DNA of 64,000 nt from Haloferula helveola. GTDB lineage: Bacteria; Verrucomicrobiota; Verrucomicrobiia; Verrucomicrobiales; Akkermansiaceae. Each line of letters starts with the position of its first letter. Within the stretch, counting starts at the first letter, position 1. A program made the position numbers and the translations under genes. The notes below the pieces were generated by a model, which was given only the letters and a program-made list of their open reading frames with translations, was not told where the DNA came from and searched no databases. Of the stretch, positions 56,342 to 64,000 are shown piece after piece. Location: contig NZ_AP024702.1 in the NCBI RefSeq assembly GCF_037076345.1, positions 186,001 through 250,000 on the forward strand, written 5' to 3'.

Positions 56342-57769
56342 TCAGGCAAGAATGTCCTTCACCACATGCCCGTGAACATCGGTGAGCCGGAAATCGCGAC
56401 CTTGGAAGCGGAAGGTCAGATGCTCGTGGTTGATCCCGAGCTGGTGAAGGATCGTCGCCTGCACGTCGTGAACGTGAACGGGATTCTCGACGACATTGAA
56501 CCCGAGTTCGTCGGTGGCTCCGTAGGTGATTCCCGGTTTCATACCGCCGCCGGCGAACCACATGGTGAAGGCCTGTGGATGGTGATCGCGCCCCTGGGAC
56601 CGACCCAGCGCCGCACTCGCCTCGACCATCGGGGTGCGGCCGAACTCTCCACCGAAGATCACCAGGGTATCGTCGAGCAACCCGCGCTGTTTCAGATCCA
56701 TGATCAGGCCGGCACATCCCTGATCGACATCCTTCGCCTTCGCGGTCACACCGCCGGCAACCTGCGAGTGGTGATCCCAGCCACCGTCGTAGAGTTGGAC
56801 GAAGCGCACGCCGCGCTCGACCAGACGCCGCGCCAGCAGGCAGTTGTTGGCGAAGCTCTTCTTGGAGTTCCCGGGTTCGCAGCCGTACAGCTCGCGCGTT
56901 TCCTCGGTCTCATCGGAGAAGTCCATCAGCTCGGGCGCCGCCGACTGCATCCGCCACGCCATCTCGTAGGCATTGATCCGGGTCCGGATCTCCGGGTCGC
57001 CCACCCGGCCCAGTTGCCGCTCGTTGAGCTTGCGGATCAGATCCAGTGACTCGCGCTGGGCCCTGTCATCATAGCCCTTCGGATTGGCGATGTGCAGGAT
57101 CGGATCACCTTGGGCTCGGAACGGCACCCCCGCGTGACTGGTCGGCAGGAAGCCGGAACCCCACATCGCCGCTCCCCCGCTCACGGTGCCTCCGCTGCGC
57201 AGCACCACGAACGACGGAAGGTCCTGCGAGTCACTACCGATGCCGTAGCTGAGCCAGGAACCCATTGAGGGCCTACCCGGGATCGGGCTGCCGGTATTGA
57301 CAAAGATCTGGGCCGGAGAGTGGTTGAACTGGTCGGTATGGACCGACTTCACGATCGTCAGTTCGTCGGCCACCTTGGCGAGGTGCGGCAGCCGGTCGGA
57401 CAACTCCGCCCCCGACTTCCCGTGTTTCGCGAAAGGAAACTGGGGCGCCAGCACCGCAGCATCGGGCTGAATGAAGGCGTAGCGCTGCCCGGCGATGACC
57501 GACGGAGGGATCGGCTTGCCACTGAGCTCGGTAAGCTTCGGCTTGTAGTCGAACAGCTCGAGTTGGCTCGGCGCACCGGCCATGAAAAGGTAGATCACCC
57601 GCTTGGCCCTCGGCGCGAAGTGGGTTGGCTGCGGTTCGAACGGCGTGCCGCCTGAAGCGAAGACCCGGTTGGTTCCGCCGGCAAAGAGCGAGGCGAGGGC
57701 AATCTTGCCCAGTCCGATCCCGCAGGTATCGAAGAATTGTCGCCGGGTCTGTTCGTGTAGGAAGGACAT
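56342..57769 (-). CDS. DUF1501 protein, Tat-exported
   Basis: This 475-residue protein has a twin-arginine signal (TRRQFFDTCGIGLGK) and the DUF1501 core (AKRVIYLFMAGAPSQLELFDYKP, QLYDGGWDHHSQV, GGEFGRTPMVEASAALGRSQGRDHHPQ). It starts 4 bp after the upstream PSCyt/PSD1 gene, its standard partner in Planctomycetes and Verrucomicrobia. DUF1501 has the alkaline-phosphatase-like fold; its activity is unknown. Unlike the copy at 20927-22342, this one pairs with a cytochrome-type protein rather than DUF1800. Confidence 0.92.
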   Translation of the reverse strand: MSFLHEQTRRQFFDTCGIGLGKIALASLFAGGTNRVFASGGTPFEPQPTHFAPRAKRVIYLFMAGAPSQLELFDYKPKLTELSGKPIPPSVIAGQRYAFIQPDAAVLAPQFPFAKHGKSGAELSDRLPHLAKVADELTIVKSVHTDQFNHSPAQIFVNTGSPIPGRPSMGSWLSYGIGSDSQDLPSFVVLRSGGTVSGGAAMWGSGFLPTSHAGVPFRAQGDPILHIANPKGYDDRAQRESLDLIRKLNERQLGRVGDPEIRTRINAYEMAWRMQSAAPELMDFSDETEETRELYGCEPGNSKKSFANNCLLARRLVERGVRFVQLYDGGWDHHSQVAGGVTAKAKDVDQGCAGLIMDLKQRGLLDDTLVIFGGEFGRTPMVEASAALGRSQGRDHHPQAFTMWFAGGGMKPGITYGATDELGFNVVENPVHVHDVQATILHQLGINHEHLTFRFQGRDFRLTDVHGHVVKDILA

Positions 57770-57773
57770 GGTG

Positions 57774-60734
57774 TCAGTTCCGGGTGATCGCTTCGTCGAG
57801 ATTGTAGAGCACCCGGGCGGTCATCGCCCAAGCGGCAAGTTCAGGCGTCGCCCCGCCACCCGGAAGGATCTCTCCGGGTTTCAGGTCTCCACTGCGCACC
57901 CTCTCCACCTGATCGGCATGGTACGCAACCAATGCTTCGAGTTCCTCCGGAGCGGGCTCCCGGGACAACACCCGGCGGAAAAGGTCCGACGCGGTCTCGG
58001 CGGGTGCGGCATCGACATCGACCGCATCCTTTGCCAAGGCCACCGCGGCCTCGGTGAACATCTCGTCGTTGAGCAAGGTGAGCGCCTGCAGCGGGGTGTT
58101 GCTGCGCTCCCGCTGAACGACACACGACTCACCCGTCGGCCCGTCGAAGGTCAGGTAGGCCGCGAACGGCGCGGTGCGTTTCGAGTAGGTGTAAAGGCTG
58201 CGACGATAACGATCCGGACCACTCGAAGCGTTCCACTTGGGCGCGCCGTAGGCGGCCGTCGTCACACTGTCGGGTTGTGGTGGCCGCACGCTCGGACCGC
58301 CAATCTTGTTCTGCAACAGACCGCTCGTTGCCAGCGCGGCGTCGCGGATCATCTCGCCGTCCATCCGGAACCGAGGACCGCGGGCGAGCAGTTCGTTGAA
58401 GGGATCCCGCTCGAGGAGAAGTGAGTCCACCGCGCTCGACTGGCGGTAGGTCGCGCTGTCGACGATCAGCCGGTGAAGCGCCTTGCGCGACCAGCCACGC
58501 TTCACGAACTCGACCGCCAACCAGTCGAGCAACTCGGGATGGACCGGCGGCTCGGATTGATAGCCGAAGTCGCCCGCGCTACGGACCAGACCGCGACCGA
58601 ACAGGGCGTTCCAAGCGCGGTTGACCGTCACCCGGGCGACCAGCGGATTCCGTTCCGGGTCGACCAGCCATTTCGCGAACTCAAGACGGTTCGCAGGCGC
58701 TCCCTCCGGCAAAGCCGGGAACACCGATGGCGGCGCCGCCGATACCGGCTCCTTGCCCTGCAGATATTCGCCCCGGTGGTGCCGCTGGGTGACGCGCTGA
58801 TGGTCAGCCGGGCGCTCCTTCATCACGAGGCTCGTCGGAAACTTGGGAAAGCCTGACTCCAGTCGCTCAAGCGCCGCCCTCGCCTTCTTCATCGAAGGAT
58901 CGGTCTTGGCGAAGGCGAGGCGCAAGTCCCGCTCAGGCGATGAAAGCGGATCCACGGGAGGAAACACCCGCGCCTCGAGGGGCGAATCGGCGCTCGCCAC
59001 CGAAATCCGGAACTTCCCGAGCCCGGCCACGAAGTGGCGTTCGAAAAGCATCTCGACCTCGATCACCCCTTCTGCAGCGACGGGGTCGGCGAGATTCAGC
59101 ACGATCTCGTGGGGTTCCCCTTCACGCGTGGCGGCCGACCAACCGGTCGAGCCGTTGCCGTCGTGCACGTTCGCTGCCTTCGCATCACCCGAACCGATCG
59201 CGATCTTGCCGAAGTCCACACTGCCGTCGCCGAACCGGACCGGCTTTCCTCCGACCGACGCCTTCAGCTCGCTCAGGAAAAAGTCTCCACTACGCCCTTC
59301 GTAGTAGGAAACGCCGGGACCGCCGGCCGGAAGGCGTTCGTCCGGCAACGCCTCGATCCGCAGCGCGGTGACCGGAGCCGCGCCATCGGGGAGCGGAAGC
59401 TTCAGGCGATAGACGTCCCTTTTGGTGAAATCTCCTTGGGCGAACACCACCCCCCCGCCCTCGTGCGTGAGGCGCAACCCTTCCGCCTGCATCTCGGAGG
59501 GCTCCAGCGCGGTCCATTCCGCCGAAACCGCCTTGCGGCCTTCCAGCCACTTCGAGAATGCGGCCTCGTCCACCCCGGCAACGAGCTTGTCCTCAGCCGC
59601 CGCGATCTTCTGGCTCCATTCGTCCTGACGACGCTTCGTGTCCGGATCCGGCACCGCCATCTCCGGTTCGTCCGCCTGATCGAAGAAGGCCATCATCGAA
59701 TAGTAGTCGGTGTGGGTGATCGGATCGAACTTGTGGGTGTGGCACTGCGCGCACTCGATCGTCAGGCCCATCCACACCAGACCGGTCGTGCCGACCCGGT
59801 CGACCAGTGCGTGATACCGGTACTCGAGCGGATCGATGCCGCCCTCCTCGTTGAGCATCGTGTTGCGATGGAATCCTGTGGCGACCTTCTGGTCGACGGT
59901 CGCGTTCGGGAGCATGTCGCCTGCGAGCTGCTCGATCGAAAACCGGTCAAAGGGCATGTCGGCATTGATCGCCTTGATCACCCAGTCGCGAAACGGCCAG
60001 ATGCTCCGAGGCCGGTCCTTCTCGTAACCGTTGGTGTCCGAGTAGCGGGCCGTATCGAGCCACCGCCTCGCCCATCGCTCACCATACCGGGGACTGGCGA
60101 AGAGCCGGTCGAGCAAATCGTTCCACGCCTGATCCTTGTCCTTCCGCCAGGCGGCGAGGAAGACATCCGTATCCTCAGGTGTGGGCGGCAGACCGGTAAG
60201 ATCGAAGCTGACCCTGCGGAGCAAGGTCACCGGATCGGCCTCGGGCGAAGGCTTGAGGCCCTCATTCGCCAGACGCCCGGCGATGAAGCGATCGATCGGG
60301 TTTCTCGCCCACCCGTCACCTGCGGACGGCGGCTCGGCCTGCTCCGGAAAAGCAAACGCCCAATGCGGCTCGTAGTTCGCCCCCTCGTCGATCCACTGAC
60401 GGAACAGCTCGACCTGCTCGGTCGTCAGGCGCTCCTTATTCCCCTTGGCGGGGGGCATAACCTCCTCCGGATCGTGCGAGGTGATCCGCTTCATCAACTC
60501 GCTGGCATCCGGATCCCCGGGCACGATCGCCCGTCGTCCGTCGAGCTCGGCCGTCGCCATCTCGAAGGTGTGCAGCCCGAGATCCGCCTCGCGCTTCTGA
60601 TCGTCGAAACCATGACAGGCGAAGCAACGGTCCGACAAAAGCGGTCGAATCTGGGTGCTGAAATCGACCTCACCCGCGGCCAGCGCAGGTGCGAGAAACA
60701 CAGCAAAAATCGGCATCTTCCTTACGAGAAGCAT
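57774..60734 (-). CDS. PSCyt1-DUF1549-DUF1553 cytochrome-type protein
   Basis: This 986-residue secreted protein has a signal peptide (MLLVRKMPIFAVFLAPALA), a c-type heme motif in CFACH with the surrounding PSCyt1 domain (about 20-110), DUF1549 (about 145-355, with a second CxxCH in ECAQCHTHKFDP), a central beta-sandwich (about 410-590) and C-terminal DUF1553 (about 690-950: NRAWNALFGRGLVRSAGDFGY). Such proteins are frequent in Planctomycetes and Verrucomicrobia and are presumed to take part in extracellular electron transfer or polysaccharide oxidation; no activity is established. The ATG at 60734 was chosen; a GTG at 60752 is possible. Confidence 0.92.
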   Translation of the reverse strand: MLLVRKMPIFAVFLAPALAAGEVDFSTQIRPLLSDRCFACHGFDDQKREADLGLHTFEMATAELDGRRAIVPGDPDASELMKRITSHDPEEVMPPAKGNKERLTTEQVELFRQWIDEGANYEPHWAFAFPEQAEPPSAGDGWARNPIDRFIAGRLANEGLKPSPEADPVTLLRRVSFDLTGLPPTPEDTDVFLAAWRKDKDQAWNDLLDRLFASPRYGERWARRWLDTARYSDTNGYEKDRPRSIWPFRDWVIKAINADMPFDRFSIEQLAGDMLPNATVDQKVATGFHRNTMLNEEGGIDPLEYRYHALVDRVGTTGLVWMGLTIECAQCHTHKFDPITHTDYYSMMAFFDQADEPEMAVPDPDTKRRQDEWSQKIAAAEDKLVAGVDEAAFSKWLEGRKAVSAEWTALEPSEMQAEGLRLTHEGGGVVFAQGDFTKRDVYRLKLPLPDGAAPVTALRIEALPDERLPAGGPGVSYYEGRSGDFFLSELKASVGGKPVRFGDGSVDFGKIAIGSGDAKAANVHDGNGSTGWSAATREGEPHEIVLNLADPVAAEGVIEVEMLFERHFVAGLGKFRISVASADSPLEARVFPPVDPLSSPERDLRLAFAKTDPSMKKARAALERLESGFPKFPTSLVMKERPADHQRVTQRHHRGEYLQGKEPVSAAPPSVFPALPEGAPANRLEFAKWLVDPERNPLVARVTVNRAWNALFGRGLVRSAGDFGYQSEPPVHPELLDWLAVEFVKRGWSRKALHRLIVDSATYRQSSAVDSLLLERDPFNELLARGPRFRMDGEMIRDAALATSGLLQNKIGGPSVRPPQPDSVTTAAYGAPKWNASSGPDRYRRSLYTYSKRTAPFAAYLTFDGPTGESCVVQRERSNTPLQALTLLNDEMFTEAAVALAKDAVDVDAAPAETASDLFRRVLSREPAPEELEALVAYHADQVERVRSGDLKPGEILPGGGATPELAAWAMTARVLYNLDEAITRN

Positions 60735-60903
60735 CGGGGTAGCTACGAACACAGGTCATGCCAGCTAACGGGCGATATCAGGAAAATTCCCCATTAACCA
60801 CGGGGCCTCAACCGGAATCGGGAAGTGCGTACATAACTCATCTGCTGTATTGCACTTATGAGATCTCCCCTTAAACTTCGCAAACCCGGCCCGTAATTAC
60901 GAA
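60735..60903 (+). promoter_or_regulatory. Divergent promoter region before the right-edge gene
   Basis: An AT-richer gap between divergent genes. TTGCAC (60850-60855) and TAAACT (60872-60877) are 16 bp apart and precede the GTG start at 60904 by 27 bp, a fair sigma-70-like promoter for the plus-strand gene. ACAGGAAACCTGT (60935-60947), just inside that gene, is an additional short palindrome. Confidence 0.35.
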
Positions 60904-63900
60904 GTGAAGACAAAACCCAATTATTCACGATTGTACAGGAAACCTGTCTTATCCAGAGCTAAACCCCCCTCCGGTTTCGCCCTGATCGTCACGGTTTCGT
61001 TGATGACCCTTCTTGCCCTCCTCGCGGTCGGACTTCTCGGCTTGTCCGCAATTTCAATCAGGTCGAGCGATCAGGACTCTCTCCGAGCCGAAGCCCGTTC
61101 GAACGCGCGTCTGGCCCTGACCATGGCCATTGGCGAATTGCAGAAGCAGGCCGGGGCTGACACCCGGGTGACGGCCTCGGCGAGTTTGCTCGACGACGAG
61201 AACCCGCCGCTGACCGGTGTCTGGCGGAGCTGGGAAGGCAGCGACCACGAGTCCGGCCGCCGTTCGCGTTTCTCCGGCCGGCCGGTTCCTCCCGAGTACG
61301 ACGAGAAAACCCGCTCCGAAACGGAGAACGGGCGCTTCCTTTCGTGGCTGGTCTCCGATGGCGACGAGCCGATGGCGCCCGACGATGCCGACAAGCTCGC
61401 GCGCACCCAGCCTTTCACCGACTCGATCCCGCTACTCTCCGACGGCACGCTCGCCGACGACGATCAGCGTCAGGTCCACGTGAAGCCGATCACGATCGGC
61501 GACGACGGTGGCTTTGCGTGGTGGGCAAGCGGCGACAACCAGAAAGCCGCCCTCCCCCGCCCCTACTTTCCGGAGGACGACAGCCCGGCCCGCTACTCCG
61601 TGCTGGCCCGGTCCCACGCGGTGCCGGATCCGAAACCCTTCGAACTCGATTCCCTCCTGCAGGACTCCGCGATCGCCGAGAAGACGATCACCCGAAGCAC
61701 GGTGAAGTTCCTGACCGAACCCGGCAGCCCGACGAACCCGGGCGAGCGATTCCACGACTTCTCGGTCGCTCCCGTCGGACTTCTCACCAACACGGCCACC
61801 GGCGGCTGGCGCAAGGACCTTTCCCTGCTCAGTGAGGCATGGGGCCAGCAGCGCCGGAGCGGCCAGCCGCTGTTCCGCCTGACGTCGACCAGCGACACCT
61901 CGGCCAGCATTCCCACTCGCAGCGATCCCTATCCGGAGGAATCGATGATCTATCCGTGGGCAACCTATCGTGGCGGTGACAACAACCCGCCGATCTACAA
62001 GCACGGTCCGGTATCCAGTTGGGAGAACCTGATGGACTGGATGACCTACTACAAACGCGTCTCCGCATCCTCCAGTGGCAAAGTTTCGGGACCGACGCAC
62101 TCGGTCGCGATCGATGACGGCGGCAATCACTTCGGCTTCATCCACGAAGTCCGGATCCTGCCGATCATCGCGCGCATTCAGTGGGTCTTTTCGCACAGCG
62201 CGGGCAGCCCGCCCGGCAACCCGCCACGCGGCACGCTGGAGCCCCGCGTCCTCGTCACCCCGGTGGTCACGATGTGGAACCCCTACAACGTCGAGATCAC
62301 CTCGCCCGGCACCATCGACTTCACGATTCCGAAGCCTCTGCCGGTCGCCTTGAAATACACGATCAACGGTCGCGCCAACCCGAACTACAACGCGGTGATG
62401 GCGGCCACCAACAACCAGCCCAGCCTCGGCGGTGGAACGCTCCGCTTCAGGATCGACGAACGGTTCCGGCTCATCCCCGGCGAGACCCGGCTCTACAGCC
62501 CGGCGTCGGCCACGCCTGTCGCCGACAACCAGACCATCACGCTCAGCGCGGGCTATCGGTCCGGAGGAGGACACTACTTCCCGGTCAAGGGTTCGCGCGG
62601 CGAACGACTCACATTGCCGAGTTCGAGTTCGATTCGTGCCGATGCGAAGTTCGACACGACGTATTTCGATGGTGCCCTGATCAATCCGGAAGGGGTCGGC
62701 ATCTATCTGGACATGTCCCTCTTCGGCCGTCGGCACCTCGTTTACCGGATGATCTACACCGAGGACATCGCCAGCATCGTCTACCCGCCGCTGACCAACC
62801 TGGCCCAAGGCACTCTCGGACAGTGCGAACGGAACCCGCTTCCGTTCCTGTCGACGATCTTCGGCGCCCGCACCGCAAGCAGCACCCACCTCGCATCGAA
62901 GGGCTTCGTCCAGTCGAGCCCGCTCGTGAACTACACCGCGATGGGCAAGAAGGACGAGGCGGAGCGAACCATCGCCCGCCACTACGGCGGCACCGCCCAC
63001 CCGGTCAACTCGCCCTTCGACTACAGCTTCGTGAAGCACGCTCCCGGCGGTGACAGCCTGCTGCCGAATGCAAGCGACCGGACCGGACGCGGCTACATCG
63101 TCACCGGCTTCAACAAGGCCGACGGGCTTTCCCGCTGCGTGATCGCCGAGCTCCCGACCCGTCCCGTCGCCTCGCTCGGCGAACTGACGAACTGGGACAT
63201 GCGCTACGAGAATCCGATCCCGCCCTATGCGATCAATCTGATCGGCAACTCGGACGCATCGCCACTGCTGCCGCCGAACGCGGTGGTCAACGCACGTGAC
63301 TCCAACCTGACCGAGAACCTCCAGTACGACGACTCCTACTGCGCGAACCACCTGCTGTTCGACGACTGGTTCGTATCGTCAATCACCCCCGACCCGACCG
63401 ACTTCGGAACACGGGGCCGTGACCAACAGGACACCTACATGGACTTCGTGAGTGGCGAGGAACCGCTCGCCAACCAGGCCTACCGGCCGATCCTCGAGGA
63501 CCGTGCCAATGCCGCAGCCGGCGACGCCCGGCAACTCTACCGCGACCATGTTGCCGAACGCGAAGCGTGGAAGACGATCGCGTCGCGGCTCGAAGTCGAA
63601 GGGATGTTCAACGTCAACTCCACCTCGGTGGTCGCATGGCGCGCGCTACTTGGCCACGCCCGCAATCTCCGCGTCCCCTACATCCGCGAAGCCGGCGCGA
63701 CCTGGAACGCCGACCTGTCCGGCGAGACCGACCACGCGTGGAGCCGGTTTTCCGTGGCGGCCGACAGCGAGGCGGGAACTCCCGGTTCGTCGGGCGCATT
63801 CCCGGAAGCGACCGAGTTCGCCGGCTACCGGACTGTTGATGACGATTTCCTCGACGCGCTCGCCGAAGAGGTCGTCGACCAGATCCGTCGCCGCGGCCCC

Positions 63901-64000
63901 TTCCTCTCCCTCTCCGAATTCGTGAATCGCCAGCTCTCCTCGGGCGACCTGGCGCTGGCCGGAACCGTGCAGGCCGCGCTCAACGAACTCTCGAAGCGCG
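60904..64000 (+). CDS. Large prepilin-like protein, probable Verru_Chthon cassette protein A, 3' end outside window
   Basis: The frame opens at a GTG at 60904 and is still open at the right edge, giving at least 1032 codons. The N-terminus (KPPSG then FALIVTVSLMTLLALLAVGL) has a prepilin-like Gly-Phe junction and membrane helix, followed by a helical stretch (NARLALTMAIGELQKQAG) and then a long soluble region rich in beta structure with many Trp, Asn and Pro residues. Size and N-terminus fit Verru_Chthon cassette protein A, the first of a four-gene cassette in Verrucomicrobiota. Such proteins may build a pilus-like or secretion-linked surface structure. The rest of the cassette, if present, lies to the right. 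Upstream codons before the GTG contain a stop, so the start is secure within a few codons. Confidence 0.75.
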   Translation, partial: MKTKPNYSRLYRKPVLSRAKPPSGFALIVTVSLMTLLALLAVGLLGLSAISIRSSDQDSLRAEARSNARLALTMAIGELQKQAGADTRVTASASLLDDENPPLTGVWRSWEGSDHESGRRSRFSGRPVPPEYDEKTRSETENGRFLSWLVSDGDEPMAPDDADKLARTQPFTDSIPLLSDGTLADDDQRQVHVKPITIGDDGGFAWWASGDNQKAALPRPYFPEDDSPARYSVLARSHAVPDPKPFELDSLLQDSAIAEKTITRSTVKFLTEPGSPTNPGERFHDFSVAPVGLLTNTATGGWRKDLSLLSEAWGQQRRSGQPLFRLTSTSDTSASIPTRSDPYPEESMIYPWATYRGGDNNPPIYKHGPVSSWENLMDWMTYYKRVSASSSGKVSGPTHSVAIDDGGNHFGFIHEVRILPIIARIQWVFSHSAGSPPGNPPRGTLEPRVLVTPVVTMWNPYNVEITSPGTIDFTIPKPLPVALKYTINGRANPNYNAVMAATNNQPSLGGGTLRFRIDERFRLIPGETRLYSPASATPVADNQTITLSAGYRSGGGHYFPVKGSRGERLTLPSSSSIRADAKFDTTYFDGALINPEGVGIYLDMSLFGRRHLVYRMIYTEDIASIVYPPLTNLAQGTLGQCERNPLPFLSTIFGARTASSTHLASKGFVQSSPLVNYTAMGKKDEAERTIARHYGGTAHPVNSPFDYSFVKHAPGGDSLLPNASDRTGRGYIVTGFNKADGLSRCVIAELPTRPVASLGELTNWDMRYENPIPPYAINLIGNSDASPLLPPNAVVNARDSNLTENLQYDDSYCANHLLFDDWFVSSITPDPTDFGTRGRDQQDTYMDFVSGEEPLANQAYRPILEDRANAAAGDARQLYRDHVAEREAWKTIASRLEVEGMFNVNSTSVVAWRALLGHARNLRVPYIREAGATWNADLSGETDHAWSRFSVAADSEAGTPGSSGAFPEATEFAGYRTVDDDFLDALAEEVVDQIRRRGPFLSLSEFVNRQLSSGDLALAGTVQAALNELSKR

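Noticed and set aside
59034-60797. 587-codon plus-strand frame opposite the PSCyt/PSD1 gene
   Set aside because: Antisense to a gene with heme and DUF1549/1553 motifs; no domain visible in it.
60930-60947. Another operator-like site at the start of the right-edge gene
   Set aside because: ATTGTACA lacks the central spacing of the other three sites; likely chance or a separate short palindrome.
61432-63351. 639-codon minus-strand frame at the right edge
   Set aside because: Antisense shadow of the large prepilin-like gene, which has a convincing N-terminus and continues past the edge.

Overview
The window is about 64 kb of high-GC DNA that reads as a chromosomal segment of a marine or marine-derived member of the Verrucomicrobiota, probably Verrucomicrobiaceae/Akkermansiaceae-like. 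The evidence is the combination of six S1-type sulfatases, DUF1501/DUF1800 and DUF1553 cytochrome genes, an ECF sigma factor coupled to a FecR-LamG protein, calcium-binding type-3 thrombospondin-like repeats, prepilin-like proteins including a probable Verru_Chthon cassette protein A, and mostly absent Shine-Dalgarno sequences. No transposase, phage gene or CRISPR array was seen.

Region 1 (1-9.7 kb) holds secreted repeat proteins, a sulfatase followed by an ECF sigma/FecR-LamG pair, and a cupin. Region 2 (9.7-30.1 kb) is the most striking part. It looks like a catabolic locus for a sulfated red-algal galactan (agar/porphyran/carrageenan type): two GH117-like enzymes, four sulfatases and one GH16 in a near mirror-symmetric block, then an operon of a prepilin-like protein, a GH2 beta-galactosidase, DUF1800, DUF1501 and a pseudopilin-like tail protein, with a divergent beta-propeller gene. 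Three promoter regions carry the same palindrome ATTGTCTACAAT or a one-mismatch version. I interpret this as an operator of one regulator, possibly GntR/FadR-like, that is not encoded in the window. No SusC/SusD pair, TonB receptor or sugar transporter is present.

Region 3 (30.2-53.1 kb) is mostly housekeeping. It has tRNA-Pro, an orphan OppF-type ATPase, the ATP-grasp/alpha-E/transglutaminase operon, a lipoate ligase, a CbiX plus DR2241-like pair, birA-nadC, and a tightly overlapped tetrapyrrole operon (ccsA-like, hemA, hemC, cobA-hemD). It continues with a methyltransferase, an RND pump, two small coiled-coil membrane proteins, an outer-membrane barrel, a SET-domain protein, parB and a glutaminyl-cyclase-like M28 enzyme.

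Region 4 (53.2-64 kb) starts at tRNA-Phe, whose 3' end is duplicated about 174 bp downstream. It then holds a sulfatase whose maturation motif lacks the usual arginine, a palindromic repeat cluster, an operon of PSCyt/PSD1, DUF1501 and an SHD1-domain lectin/lyase-fold protein, and a very large prepilin-like gene that runs off the right edge. Many starts were moved inward from the longest frame to match signal peptides, family N-termini or 4-bp stop/start overlaps.
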